A DNA stretch of 64,000 nt, taken from CADEED01 sp035502995. GTDB lineage: Bacteria > Pseudomonadota > Gammaproteobacteria > Steroidobacterales > Steroidobacteraceae. The translations under genes and the position numbers were made by a program. Location of the stretch: NCBI GenBank assembly GCA_035502995.1, contig DATJTW010000090.1:62001-126000 (forward strand). Reading direction: 5' to 3'. Below are positions 18,829 to 26,984 of the stretch, one piece after another. The notes below the pieces were generated by a model. It did not search any database. It was given only the letters and a program-made list of their open reading frames with translations, and was not told the origin of the DNA. How positions within the stretch are numbered: the first letter of the stretch is position 1; each line of letters opens with the position of its first letter.

Positions 18829-19829
18829 CGGTTCTTCTCCATGAACACCAGCGTGAGCACCGGCGATACGACCTGCTCGCGGCTGCGGACGTACCCCAGC
18901 CGCTCATAGAGACGAATGTTGCCCGCGCTGCGATGACCGGTGAACAGCTCTAACTTGTGCGAATCGCCGGATTCGCGCTCGACGGCGCGCAGCAGCCGCG
19001 TGCCCAGTCCCTGCTGCTGCAGGTCCGGATGCACCACGAGACGGCCGATCTGCCACGTCTGCCCGGCGCGCCGGGCCCGCACCGAGCCGACGATGACGCC
19101 GTCCGCCACCGCCTTCAGGATGACCGAGTCCACGAACTCCGCGCGCAGCGACTCGAGCGTCTGCGTCAACGGCGGCAGCGTCCAGTGGTCGTAGAGCTCC
19201 GCTTCGCGGCGATACGCGAGCTTCTGCAATTCGAGGATCGCGGGCGCATCCTCGCGCGCCGCCAGCGAGATCAGCTCTTCCGGTTCCGCGGCCGTCTTGC
19301 TCATCGGCACGAACTCGATCTCGACGCCGCCGGCCATCGCCCAGCGGATCTGCGGCTGTGCCACGTAACCGCGCGCCTCGTACAACCGCACGCCGGGCAG
19401 CGTCGCCATCAGCTCGAAGCGGCGGAAGCCGTGCGCGACGGCCTCGTGCTCGCAACGCGCCAGCAGCGCCGTGCCGAGGCCGCGCCGCGCGAACTGCGGA
19501 TGGATGAAGAACGCGCGGATCTTCGCCGCATCCCGGGCGGGATCGAGCTCGCCGGCATCGCGGTCGCTCCGCGCATCGCTGCCGAACAAGGTGCGGCGCC
19601 GGCTCCAGCCGCCACAGCCGGCCACCTGGCCGTCGGTCTCGATCACGAAGTACGTGCCGTCGCGGATGAGCTGCGTGTCGACGCCGAACGCGCCAGCCAG
19701 CGCACCTTCCACCTGCGACGGCGAATAGTCGCCGCGGCTCAGCTCGCGCGCGGACGCGGCGATCAGCGCGCCCAGCACCGGCAGGTCGTCGAGCGTCGCG
19801 CGCCGCAGCCGGTGCGTGACCGGGCGCAC
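18825..19829 (-). CDS. Double GNAT-domain N-acetyltransferase
   Basis: 334 aa made of two complete GNAT folds. The first (about 1-165) has the acetyl-CoA loop HPQFARRGLGTALL, the second (about 175-334) has HPDLQQQGLGTRLL and ends with NIRLYERLGYV. Each alone would be a normal single-domain acetyltransferase. The GTG at 19829 overlaps by one base the TAG of the GyrI-like gene, which fixes the start. Substrates unknown. Confidence 0.85.
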   Translation of the reverse strand: MRPVTHRLRRATLDDLPVLGALIAASARELSRGDYSPSQVEGALAGAFGVDTQLIRDGTYFVIETDGQVAGCGGWSRRRTLFGSDARSDRDAGELDPARDAAKIRAFFIHPQFARRGLGTALLARCEHEAVAHGFRRFELMATLPGVRLYEARGYVAQPQIRWAMAGGVEIEFVPMSKTAAEPEELISLAAREDAPAILELQKLAYRREAELYDHWTLPPLTQTLESLRAEFVDSVILKAVADGVIVGSVRARRAGQTWQIGRLVVHPDLQQQGLGTRLLRAVERESGDSHKLELFTGHRSAGNIRLYERLGYVRSREQVVSPVLTLVFMEKNR

Positions 19830-20293
19830 TACGCCGTCACCGGCGCGCACAACTCGCACGAGAACACGCCGGTGCGGTGGTCGAACAACGCGCCGCGCGG
19901 ATAGTGCTCGAACGGCGCACGCGACCGGTCCAGCGCCAGCCCGCGCGAGTCGACCTCGCGCATGAACGCCATCCACGCCGCGCCGATGTCGCGGCCCGTG
20001 CCCTTGTACACGGCGACGGCATACCGGCCGCCCGGGAGGATCGTCTGCTCGGCATCGGGCAAGGTGAGACCGGGCGGCAACTCGACGCAGCAGTCGTAGC
20101 GCAGCTCGTCGTGGGTCGAGGTCACCGGGTTGTCGACGGCGACGCCGTAGCGCGGGCAATCGATGAGGCCGTGATCCGCGAGCCAGGGCGCGACGGTGCT
20201 GCGCCAGAAGCGTCCCAGCGGTTCGCCGAAGGGGCCCGTGTAACGCAGGTATGCGACGCGCGCGGGCGCTCGGTCGACGACGGTGAAGTTCAC
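19829..20293 (-). CDS. GyrI-like/AraC effector-binding domain protein
   Basis: 154 aa stand-alone effector-binding domain (GyrI/SbmC-like, COG3449): N-terminal VDRAPARVAYLRYTGPFGE, central RYDCCVELPPG and VAVYKGTGRDI typical of the fold. Such domains bind small amphipathic molecules and some inhibit DNA gyrase; which applies is unknown. Start is ambiguous: the ATG at 20308 adds five residues, but the GTG at 20293 lies 6 bases after TATGCT in the leaderless layout and matches the domain edge. Confidence 0.78.
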   Translation of the reverse strand: MNFTVVDRAPARVAYLRYTGPFGEPLGRFWRSTVAPWLADHGLIDCPRYGVAVDNPVTSTHDELRYDCCVELPPGLTLPDAEQTILPGGRYAVAVYKGTGRDIGAAWMAFMREVDSRGLALDRSRAPFEHYPRGALFDHRTGVFSCELCAPVTA

Positions 20294-20299
20294 GCGCCG

Positions 20300-20305
20300 A
20301 GCATA
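20300..20305 (-). promoter_or_regulatory. -10 box of the GyrI-like gene
   Basis: TATGCT, then CGGCGC, then GTG at 20293 on the minus strand; it would lead the GyrI-like/GNAT/DUF488/Excalibur run. Confidence 0.35.
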
Positions 20306-20350
20306 CACGCGGCGCGAATCCGCGCCGACGTCCGATGCAGCCGGTCCGCG

Positions 20351-20500
20351 TCAGTGACGCTTGAAGTACTGCACGTCGCGCTCGTGTTTCTCTGCCGCGG
20401 CGCGGGTGCCGAACGTCCCGAGGTTGCGACGCTTGCCGGTCTTCGGGTCCGTCTTGCGCGAATAGAGCCGGAATTTCCCGGTCGACAGTTTGCGGATCAT
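20351..20500 (-). CDS. Conserved small basic protein, 49 aa
   Basis: Short frame from the ATG at 20500: lysine/arginine-rich, containing KLSTGKFRLYSRK, TDPKTGKRRNLGTFGT and the C-terminal QYFKRH. The layout (short beta hairpin with KTGKRRNLGTF, then a helix AAAEKHERDVQYF) resembles the arm-type DNA-binding fold of integrases, and such stand-alone proteins are common in proteobacteria. No function known; nucleic-acid binding is inference. An in-frame ATG at 20515 would add MLDCS. Confidence 0.7.
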   Translation of the reverse strand: MIRKLSTGKFRLYSRKTDPKTGKRRNLGTFGTRAAAEKHERDVQYFKRH

Positions 20501-20594
20501 GCTGCAGTCGAGCATGCGGCAAGGCGCGGCGCCGTCCGCGGCGGACGCGTCGCGATGTGGGAGTGTGGCGACTCGCGCGAGGGGCGCTGGCGCG

Positions 20595-21107
20595 TCAGCC
20601 GAGCGGGAACACGTGCATCGGTTCCCAGCGGCCGCTGGAGTTCTCGATCAGCACGAGCTCCGAACAACGCGCCTGCACGCCATTCGCCGGCAATGCGATC
20701 TTGAGCTCCACCTCGATCTCGCAGAGCAGCGCTTCGTCGCCGTGCGCGACGGTGACGTGCGGCACCACGCTCGCGAACTTGCCCTCGAACGGCGGGTAGT
20801 CAGGGAACGCCCGGTACACCGAGCTCGTCAGCCCGGCGTGCGGCGCATCCGGGTCGGGCTCGAGATACAGCGCGACGGGAAAGCGCTGCGTGCGCGCGAG
20901 CCGATAGTCGAAACACGGCACGGCGCGCGCGATGGCGGCCAGCGTCGCGAGCACGTCGGCATCGACCTGGTCCGGCGGCATGAAGGGATAGAGGACGGTG
21001 ACGTGCGCGGGCACGTTGCGGCGCGCGGACGGATCGTAGCGGTCGCGGTATCGCGCGATGTAGCGCTCCGCCTCCGGCACGCGGCAGATCAACGCGGTTT
21101 CAGGCAA
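20595..21107 (-). CDS. 2'-5' RNA ligase family protein (2H phosphoesterase)
   Basis: 170 aa with the two HxT motifs that define 2H phosphoesterases, HVTVLYPF near residue 35 and HVTVAHG near residue 118. Family members open or form 2',5' and cyclic phosphate bonds in RNA or nucleotides; the substrate here is unknown. TTG start at 21107, overlapping the DUF1272 gene by 8 bases and preceded by GGGAAA, so probably translationally coupled. Confidence 0.82.
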   Translation of the reverse strand: MPETALICRVPEAERYIARYRDRYDPSARRNVPAHVTVLYPFMPPDQVDADVLATLAAIARAVPCFDYRLARTQRFPVALYLEPDPDAPHAGLTSSVYRAFPDYPPFEGKFASVVPHVTVAHGDEALLCEIEVELKIALPANGVQARCSELVLIENSSGRWEPMHVFPLG

Positions 21108-21351
21108 CGCGTTTCCCGCAACCCTGCGGCTTGAAGACGCGTTGCGTCGATGCCGGGTTGTTGGCCAGCTTCTCCGGCGGGCGGCGCGGACGGCGCACGA
21201 GCTCGCCGCCGCAGTTCGGGCACTTGCCGGCCAGCGTGTCGGTGGCGCAGTCGGCGCAGAACGTGCATTCGAACGAGCAGATGTACGCGTCGGCGGAATC
21301 GCCGGCGAGATCGCGATCGCAGCATTCGCAGCCCGGTCGGAGTTGCAGCAT
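21100..21351 (-). CDS. DUF1272 zinc-ribbon protein
   Basis: 83 aa. MLQLRPGCECCD is the family opening; cysteines follow in pairs (CECC, CSFECTFC, CPNCGG), as in a small zinc-binding ribbon. Function unknown. The ATG at 21351 is 7 bases after an AGGAGG ribosome-binding site that lies inside the end of the upstream hydrolase gene; an ATG at 21357 is too close to that site. Confidence 0.82.
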   Translation of the reverse strand: MLQLRPGCECCDRDLAGDSADAYICSFECTFCADCATDTLAGKCPNCGGELVRRPRRPPEKLANNPASTQRVFKPQGCGKRVA

Positions 21352-21353
21352 GG

Positions 21354-22364
21354 TCATTCCTCCTCGATGAACGCCTGCACGGCGTCGAACAGGCGCTCGC
21401 GGTGTGCTTCGAGCGCCATGAAATGCGTGGCCTCGGACAGCAGGACGAGGCGGCGGTCGCGCGCGTTGACGAGCCGGGGATACAGCGCGATCGCCATCGC
21501 GGGCGGCGTCACCACGTCCCACTCGCCCACGGCCAGCAGCGTCGGCGCGCGGATCGCGGCGGGATCGTACGCGGTCTTGCCGGCGCCCCAGATCTCGGTG
21601 AAATCCTTCATCACGCCGTTCGGCGAGCGCAGCACCGGCGGCGTGCGGCGCGCGCCGACCGGGTCCGTGGCCAGGGTTTCCGCCCACCAGCGTTCGTACT
21701 GGTCGGGCGGCGAGATCTCGGCGACGCGGTCCGGCGGGATGCCGGCCGTCATGAACGCGCGCGCGCCGTCGTGCGTGCTGGCGCGCCACGCGCCCGAGTA
21801 GTTGGGCGGCTGCATCGGCAGCCAGACCGGTGAGACCAGCACCAGCTTGCGGACGCGGTCCGGCTGCGCGGCCGCGTACGACGCGGTGGTGGTGGTGCCC
21901 CACGACCAGCCGACCACGTTGAGGCCACGCACGCCACGGCGGTCCAGGATCCAGTCGACGGCGGCACCGATGTCGCGGGTCGCCTCGGCCGTCGACGCGA
22001 AGGGTTTGTTCTTCTCCGGCGCCTCGTCGAGCGCGCGCGGGCGCGTCGAGCCGCCGTAGCCGCGGATGTCGAGACCGTAGACGTCGTAGCCCTGGCGCGC
22101 GAGGCGCGTCATCCACGAGCCGCCCGGCATGTCGAAATCGAACCCGGCGGTGGCCGGGAACGTGGCGCCGTGCACGAACAGGACGACCTGCTTGCCGGCG
22201 AACTTGCCGCGCTCGGCGTCGTGGACGTTGCGCAGGTGCAGCCTGATGCCGACATCGCGCGACGGGATCGTGAAGTCCTCGGTGCGCGTCGTCGCGGCGG
22301 GCGCGGCGGCGGTGGCCACGACGGCCAGCAGGGCGCCCAGGTAGTTAGCTGTGCGGCGGCTCAC
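21354..22364 (-). CDS. Secreted alpha/beta hydrolase
   Basis: 336 aa. Signal peptide, then an alpha/beta-hydrolase fold: oxyanion region VLFVHGATFPAT, nucleophile elbow GWSWGT (Ser about residue 173), an acid in VGEWDVVTP and the catalytic His in SEATHFMALE. Substrate unknown; ester or lactone hydrolysis is usual. The GTG start at 22364 overlaps the stop of the preceding gene by 4 bases (GTGA). Confidence 0.87.
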   Translation of the reverse strand: MSRRTANYLGALLAVVATAAAPAATTRTEDFTIPSRDVGIRLHLRNVHDAERGKFAGKQVVLFVHGATFPATAGFDFDMPGGSWMTRLARQGYDVYGLDIRGYGGSTRPRALDEAPEKNKPFASTAEATRDIGAAVDWILDRRGVRGLNVVGWSWGTTTTASYAAAQPDRVRKLVLVSPVWLPMQPPNYSGAWRASTHDGARAFMTAGIPPDRVAEISPPDQYERWWAETLATDPVGARRTPPVLRSPNGVMKDFTEIWGAGKTAYDPAAIRAPTLLAVGEWDVVTPPAMAIALYPRLVNARDRRLVLLSEATHFMALEAHRERLFDAVQAFIEEE

Positions 22365-22864
22365 GAGCAGCCCTCGACGTAGTTCAGGTGTTCCCAGGGT
22401 CCGGCCTGCAGCGCCGTGACCGCACCGTTGGCGGTCTCGAAACGCAGGCCCTCGGTGCCGGCGCCCGAGCGCAGCGTGATGGTGTGGCCGCCCTCGACGT
22501 ACTTGTGCGGCTGTACGTCGAGCCGCTCGCCGTAAAGCCGGCGCAGCTCGTCCTCGCGGGTGCCGATGCCGGCGCCGGCGAAAGTCGTCAGCGTGGTGGG
22601 ACCCGCGAGCTCGATGCGCACCACGCGATTCGCGATGATCATCAGGCGGAACGCGGCCGGTCCTTCGTAGCGCAGGTACCAGCAGTCCTCCGCGGGTCGT
22701 TTGCGTGGCCGCAGCGACCAGTCGAGCAGCGGCAGCACCTCGTCGACCGTCATGCCGGCGCGCACCGGGCCGAGGCCGGTCATCGACAGGCAGACGCGCG
22801 GACCGGCGGGCGCGGCCAGCAGCGGCGCGGTCAGCAGGACGAGCAGGAATCGGAGGGGACGCAC
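22361..22864 (-). CDS. Secreted protein of unknown function
   Basis: 167 aa with a clean signal peptide (RPLRFLLVLLTAPLLAAPAGP) and a mature domain beginning VCLSMTGLGPVRAGMTVDEVLPLL, which recalls SmpA/DUF-type small periplasmic domains, though I cannot name the family. Two cysteines frame it. Start: I prefer the GTG at 22864, 7 bases after CACAAT, over the ATG at 22873, which overlaps that hexamer. It overlaps the alpha/beta hydrolase gene. Confidence 0.62.
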   Translation of the reverse strand: MRPLRFLLVLLTAPLLAAPAGPRVCLSMTGLGPVRAGMTVDEVLPLLDWSLRPRKRPAEDCWYLRYEGPAAFRLMIIANRVVRIELAGPTTLTTFAGAGIGTREDELRRLYGERLDVQPHKYVEGGHTITLRSGAGTEGLRFETANGAVTALQAGPWEHLNYVEGCS

Positions 22865-22883
22865 GGGCGGCATTGTGCCAGCG

Positions 22884-23345
22884 TCAGCCGGAGCGCTGCG
22901 AACCCGGTGGCGCCGGCCGCAGGGACAACACTTCCAGCAGGCGCCGATCGGATTCGCCCAGCGGCTGCGGCGCGGCGTCCGGTGTCCAGGCCGCGAGGCC
23001 GTCGATCTCTTCGTTCACGACCGGCGCCGGCATCGCCGCGAGCACGCTACCGAACACGGCGCCGCGACGCGGCCGCCCATTGTCGACCTCCACGATGCCC
23101 AGCCAGTCGAGCGCGCCGGCGGCGCAACCCGCCTCTTCCGCGAATTCGCGGCTGGCGGCAGCGCGCGCGGACTCGCCGGCATCGATCAACCCGCCCGGCA
23201 GCTCCCAGACGCCGCGATACCGGTTGTGGACCAGCACGATGCCGGCCGGCGTGCGGGCGACCACCAGCGCGAAGGTGATCCCGGCATCGACGAGGGCCGC
23301 CGGCTCGGCCGACTCACGGAACCCGACGAAGCGCGCAGACGGCAC
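22884..23345 (-). CDS. Nudix hydrolase
   Basis: 153 aa. The Nudix box GGLIDAGESARAAASREFAEEAGC (about residues 53-76) is complete, including the REFAEE metal-binding glutamates. Cleaves nucleoside-diphosphate-linked compounds; substrate not predictable. GTG start at 23345. Same strand as its neighbours with short gaps. Confidence 0.88.
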   Translation of the reverse strand: MPSARFVGFRESAEPAALVDAGITFALVVARTPAGIVLVHNRYRGVWELPGGLIDAGESARAAASREFAEEAGCAAGALDWLGIVEVDNGRPRRGAVFGSVLAAMPAPVVNEEIDGLAAWTPDAAPQPLGESDRRLLEVLSLRPAPPGSQRSG

Positions 23346-23386
23346 GGCCGCGATCCGGGTTCACGCCGCGGCCGGCACGGCGGCGG

Positions 23387-23881
23387 TCATCGACGGTCCG
23401 CCGTCAGCTTGCCTAACAACCACTGCAGCCCCGAGAGGTGCTGCTGGTCGTGACTGCAGAGGTAGTGCACGAGGCCGCGCAGTGTCACCAGTCCGTATCC
23501 CTCGAAATCCGCCGGCCGCTCGAAATCCGCGGGCGCGACGCCGCGCAGCAGCTCGAGCGTCTGCGCCCGCGCCGCGCGGAATTCCGCGAACACGCGCGTG
23601 GCGTCGGCGTGTCCGTAGTCGCGCTGCTTCGCCAGCGGCTCGCTGTCGATGGACGGCAGGAACGGCGTGGACTCGCGCAACGTGCGCCGGAAGCGCTCCT
23701 GGTAGCCCTCGATCTCGATGTCGCGCACGTGGCAGATCTGCTCGATCGCGGTGAACGGCTCGCTCGGCACGCCGTCCCACGAAGGCGGCGTCCAATGCAC
23801 GAACTCCACGGGAAATGCGGCGTAGTGCTGCTCGAGCGCACGCGGGAATGCTTCGAGCGCGGCAAACGTGACGGGATGCAT
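23387..23881 (-). CDS. DinB-like four-helix metal-binding protein
   Basis: 164 aa, DinB/DfsA superfamily. Histidines at the expected positions, HVRDIEIEGY in helix 2 and CSHDQQHLSGL near the C-terminus, would form the Ni/Zn triad. Members often act as thiol-dependent S-transferases; role here unknown. The ATG at 23881 lies 7 bases after CACAAT (23889-23894); the ATG at 23890 overlaps that hexamer and is less likely. Confidence 0.8.
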   Translation of the reverse strand: MHPVTFAALEAFPRALEQHYAAFPVEFVHWTPPSWDGVPSEPFTAIEQICHVRDIEIEGYQERFRRTLRESTPFLPSIDSEPLAKQRDYGHADATRVFAEFRAARAQTLELLRGVAPADFERPADFEGYGLVTLRGLVHYLCSHDQQHLSGLQWLLGKLTADRR

Positions 23882-23949
23882 GGCCGGCATTGTGCCAGCG
23901 GGCACCGGGATTCCGGCAGGCCGCGCGCCGGAATCTTCGGGGCGGCGGC

Positions 23950-25317
23950 CTACTTCGGCTTCTTCTCCGGTCGCTTCCACCCGTCGAGCGTCAGCTGCTT
24001 CGCGCGCGTCAGCGTGAGCTTGCCGTCCGGCGCTTCCTTCGTGATCGTGCTGCCCGCGCCGGTCGTCGCGTCCTTGCCGATGCGCACCGGCGCGACCAGC
24101 ATGTTGCCGGAGCCGATGAATGCGCCGTCCTCGATGGTCGTCGTGGACTTGTTCACGCCGTCGTAGTTGCAGGTGATGGTGCCCGCGCCGACGTTGACGC
24201 CCTTGCCGATCACGGCGTCGCCGAGATACGTGAGATGGTTGGCCTTGCTGCCGTCGCCGATGACCGTCTTCTTCAGCTCGACGAAATTGCCGACGTGCAC
24301 GCCGGCGCCGAGCTGGCTGCCGGGCCGCACGCGCGCGTACGGGCCGATGAGGCAACCCGCACCGACCTCGCTGCTCTCGAGCACCGAATTCGGATGGATG
24401 ACGCAGTCCGCGCCGATGGTCACGTCGCGCAGCACCACGTTCGGACCGACACGCACGCGATCGCCGAGCGTCACCTTGCCCTCGATCAGCACGTTGGCAT
24501 CGAGGAACACGTCGCGACCCAGCGTGACCTCGCCGCGCACGTCGATGCGTGCCGGGTCGGCCAGCGTGGCCCCGGCGACCATGAGCTCGCGCGCGCGGTC
24601 GGCACGGTTCATCGCCTCGAGCTCGGCGAGCTGCACCTTGTCGTTCACGCCGAGCACCTCGGCGACGGTGGGCGCGATCAGCGGCGTCACCTTGATCTTG
24701 TCCTTCACGGCCATCGCGATGACGTCCGTCAGGTAGTACTCGCCCTGCGAGTTGGCGTTCTTGAGCTTGCCGAGCCACTTGCGCAGTAGTTTGGCCGGCA
24801 CCGCCATGATGCCGCTGTTGCCCTCGCGGATCTTCTGCTGCGCCTTGTTGGCGTCCTTCTGCTCGACGATCTTCTGGATGGCGCCGCGGGCGTTGCGCAC
24901 GATGCGCCCGTAACCCTGCGGGTTGTCCAGCAGCACGGTCAGCAGGCTCATCGCCTTCGGACCGGTCGCGTCGATCAGCTTCCGCAGCGTCTCGGGACGG
25001 ATCAGCGGCACGTCGCCGTACAACACGAGGACGAGCTCGTCGTCGGCGACGTTCGGCATGGCCTGCATCACGGCGTGGCCGGTGCCGAGCTGCTCGGCCT
25101 GCAGCGCCCAGCGCAGGTCGGCGTCCTTGATGGTGGCGCGCACCGCCTCGCCGCCGTGGCCGTAGACCACGTGCAGCGACGAGGGATCGAGCGCGCGCGC
25201 CCGGCTAACAACGTGCCCGAGGAGCGGCCGGCCGGCGAGCGGCTGCAGCACCTTGGGGAGATCGGATTTCATTCGCTTGCCCTGACCGGCAGCGAGGATG
25301 ACGACGGCGAGTTTCAT
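23950..25317 (-). CDS. glmU: Bifunctional UDP-GlcNAc pyrophosphorylase/GlcN-1-P acetyltransferase
   Basis: Makes UDP-N-acetylglucosamine: the C-terminal half acetylates glucosamine-1-phosphate and the N-terminal half uridylates it. 455 aa, full length. N-terminal AAGQGKRMKSDLPKVL nucleotide loop, LYGDVPL metal site, then left-handed beta-helix hexapeptide repeats from about residue 250 (GCLIGPYARVRPGSQLG, GNFVELKK). The ATG lies 9 bases after TAGAAT, with no Shine-Dalgarno sequence, so glmU probably has its own leaderless promoter rather than relying on the atp operon 5 kb upstream. Confidence 0.96.
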   Translation of the reverse strand: MKLAVVILAAGQGKRMKSDLPKVLQPLAGRPLLGHVVSRARALDPSSLHVVYGHGGEAVRATIKDADLRWALQAEQLGTGHAVMQAMPNVADDELVLVLYGDVPLIRPETLRKLIDATGPKAMSLLTVLLDNPQGYGRIVRNARGAIQKIVEQKDANKAQQKIREGNSGIMAVPAKLLRKWLGKLKNANSQGEYYLTDVIAMAVKDKIKVTPLIAPTVAEVLGVNDKVQLAELEAMNRADRARELMVAGATLADPARIDVRGEVTLGRDVFLDANVLIEGKVTLGDRVRVGPNVVLRDVTIGADCVIHPNSVLESSEVGAGCLIGPYARVRPGSQLGAGVHVGNFVELKKTVIGDGSKANHLTYLGDAVIGKGVNVGAGTITCNYDGVNKSTTTIEDGAFIGSGNMLVAPVRIGKDATTGAGSTITKEAPDGKLTLTRAKQLTLDGWKRPEKKPK

Positions 25318-25326
25318 GCGGCCGCG

Positions 25327-25332
25327 ATTCTA
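25327..25332 (-). promoter_or_regulatory. -10 box of glmU
   Basis: TAGAAT, then CGCGGCCGC, then ATG at 25317 on the minus strand. Confidence 0.5.
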
Positions 25333-25398
25333 GCGGTTTGACATGCGCCGCGGCGGCGGGCGCCGGGCCGGAACGGCGAGATGTGAACCGCGTCCGCG

Positions 25399-25617
25399 TC
25401 AGCGGGCGCGGCGGAACTGGCGGCCGGTGGCGTTGTACGGATCGCTGCCGCCCGCGTCGCTGGCACTGAGGTTGGCGTCGCCCAGCAGGGTCTCGAGGAC
25501 ACTGCGCCGCTGCACCGGTTTCGCCGGCGCGGCGGCCCGCGCAAGGGTCGGGGCCACTCGTTCGCCGCCGGGGGTGGACGCCGCGGTCCAGTCGAGATGA
25601 TTTTCGATCGGGCTCAT
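25399..25617 (-). CDS. Small hypothetical protein, 72 aa
   Basis: Unrecognised. Starts MSPIENHLDW, polar and Ala/Pro-rich in the middle, ends SDPYNATGRQFRRAR; no membrane helix or signal. The C-terminal YNATGRQF and the short VLETLLGDANL helix look conserved rather than random. Its promoter is convincing: TATATT, 7 bases (GGCTCCC), ATG. Lies between glmU and a DUF922 gene. Confidence 0.55.
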   Translation of the reverse strand: MSPIENHLDWTAASTPGGERVAPTLARAAAPAKPVQRRSVLETLLGDANLSASDAGGSDPYNATGRQFRRAR

Positions 25618-25624
25618 GGGAGCC

Positions 25625-25630
25625 AATATA
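25625..25630 (-). promoter_or_regulatory. -10 box of the 72-aa gene
   Basis: TATATT, then GGCTCCC, then ATG at 25617 on the minus strand. Confidence 0.5.
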
Positions 25631-25658
25631 CGCACGCGCACTTTGCAGTCCCATGTCC

Positions 25659-25708
25659 CCGGTCGGGCGGGGTGCGCCGCCGGTCGGGCCGGTAGCCGCC
25701 GGTCGGGC
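25659..25708. repeat. Three direct copies of CCGGTCGGGC
   Basis: The 10-mer occurs at 25659-25668, 25680-25689 and 25699-25708, so with a period near 20 bases, in the gap between the 72-aa gene's promoter and the end of the DUF922 gene. It may be a transcription-factor array or a short tandem duplication. Confidence 0.4.
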
Positions 25709-25713
25709 GCTAT

Positions 25714-26298
25714 CTACCGTTTGTCACGCGGCGGCAACGACTCGGGCAGCGTCACGCCCTGCGTCCGGCCGTTGTCGGTGTCGTCGTCGTACTGCGCCTG
25801 CGCCTTGCGCAGCGCCGCGAGTATGGCGCTGGCTTTCGCGTCGAGCCGCCGGGCAAAGGCGCCGCAGTCCCGCTCGCCCGGCTCCGCCGCGAGTACCCGG
25901 CGCACTTCGCGCGCGGCGGCTTCGGCGCGGTATTTGTGGCCGTCCTCGTGCTTGCGCAGCGCGGCCTTGTAGCGGTCCCAGTGGCCGACCAGCACGTAGT
26001 CCAGGTAATCCGGATCCTCCCAGCGCGGCAGGATCATCCGGATCTCGGAATCGACCACGATCTGCGTGGTGACGCAGACGCCGTCGCGCACCACCGTCTG
26101 GTAGCGCCACGAGATCGTCGAGCGCGTGTTGCCCTCGCTGATGTGGCCGGACTCGCCGATGGGCCCGCGCGAATTCAGCTCGCGCCGCAGGTCTTCGACG
26201 CTGTCGCCGTGGATCGAGTAGTACTCGATGCGGAAGTCGTTGCGATCGGCGAACGCGGACGTGGTGAAGGCGAGGCACAGCAACCAGCGGCGAATCAT
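25714..26298 (-). CDS. DUF922-like secreted putative zinc protease
   Basis: 194 aa. Signal peptide (to about FADRND), the YYSIHGDSVEDLRRELNSRGPIG opening typical of DUF922, and a helix with RKHEDGHKYRAE, a metalloprotease-like HExxH variant (H-E-D-G-H). This family is annotated as putative Zn-dependent peptidases; activity unproven. Overlaps the next gene by 4 bases. Confidence 0.78.
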   Translation of the reverse strand: MIRRWLLCLAFTTSAFADRNDFRIEYYSIHGDSVEDLRRELNSRGPIGESGHISEGNTRSTISWRYQTVVRDGVCVTTQIVVDSEIRMILPRWEDPDYLDYVLVGHWDRYKAALRKHEDGHKYRAEAAAREVRRVLAAEPGERDCGAFARRLDAKASAILAALRKAQAQYDDDTDNGRTQGVTLPESLPPRDKR

Positions 26299-26984
26299 GG
26301 GTGCGGAACTCCGGAGCGGATGAGTGCGCCGCCGAGCAGGATCATCCACAGCGGCAGCAACCAGTTGTTGATGTCGGCCAGCCACTGCACGCGCGTCGTG
26401 ACGTTGCGGAAGGCGCCGATCGCGAACGCAATGCCGAAGGCGAGACCCGCGATGCCGAGCCAGGCCGGGAAGCGCGCGTCGGCCAGCATCGCGACGCCGC
26501 ACAGCGCGAAGAACTTCGCGAGGCAGATCTCGCCGAGGAACTCGCCGATGTAGTTGCCGAGATAGAGATTGAGGCCGCGGAACGTGGCGGCGATCGAGTG
26601 GCGCGCGTCGGTGCCGGCGGATTCCCAGGATTCGGCCAGCACCCAGTGGATGCTCGGCCAGCGCATGAGGCCCAGGCACATCGCCAGCGCGCCGACGGCG
26701 TTCAGCACCAGTGCCAGCGTCATCAGCGGCGTGCCGCCGAGCGCCGCCAGCGCACCGACCGCGCCGGGCACCAGCAGCAGCGGCAGCAGCGAGTAGATAG
26801 CCCAGACCGCGCGCATCGGAGCGCCGCCGGCGCGCAGGCGCGGCAGCACCGTGGCGGCGTCGCCGTCGAGGATCCGCGGGTAGTCGAAACGCGCCGCGAG
26901 CCAGGAGAAGACGCCGGTGAACGCCAGCGCGCCGACGATGAAGGAGACGCCGCCCATGACGGCCATGTCGGGGACGACACTCAT
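26295..26984 (-). CDS. Multi-helix membrane protein (unknown function)
   Basis: 229 aa with about six hydrophobic helices; DUF4386-like in general shape, but I cannot confirm the family. The ATG at 26984 overlaps the stop of the DUF1697 gene (ATGA) and its own end overlaps the DUF922 gene, so the three form one operon. Confidence 0.65.
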   Translation of the reverse strand: MSVVPDMAVMGGVSFIVGALAFTGVFSWLAARFDYPRILDGDAATVLPRLRAGGAPMRAVWAIYSLLPLLLVPGAVGALAALGGTPLMTLALVLNAVGALAMCLGLMRWPSIHWVLAESWESAGTDARHSIAATFRGLNLYLGNYIGEFLGEICLAKFFALCGVAMLADARFPAWLGIAGLAFGIAFAIGAFRNVTTRVQWLADINNWLLPLWMILLGGALIRSGVPHP

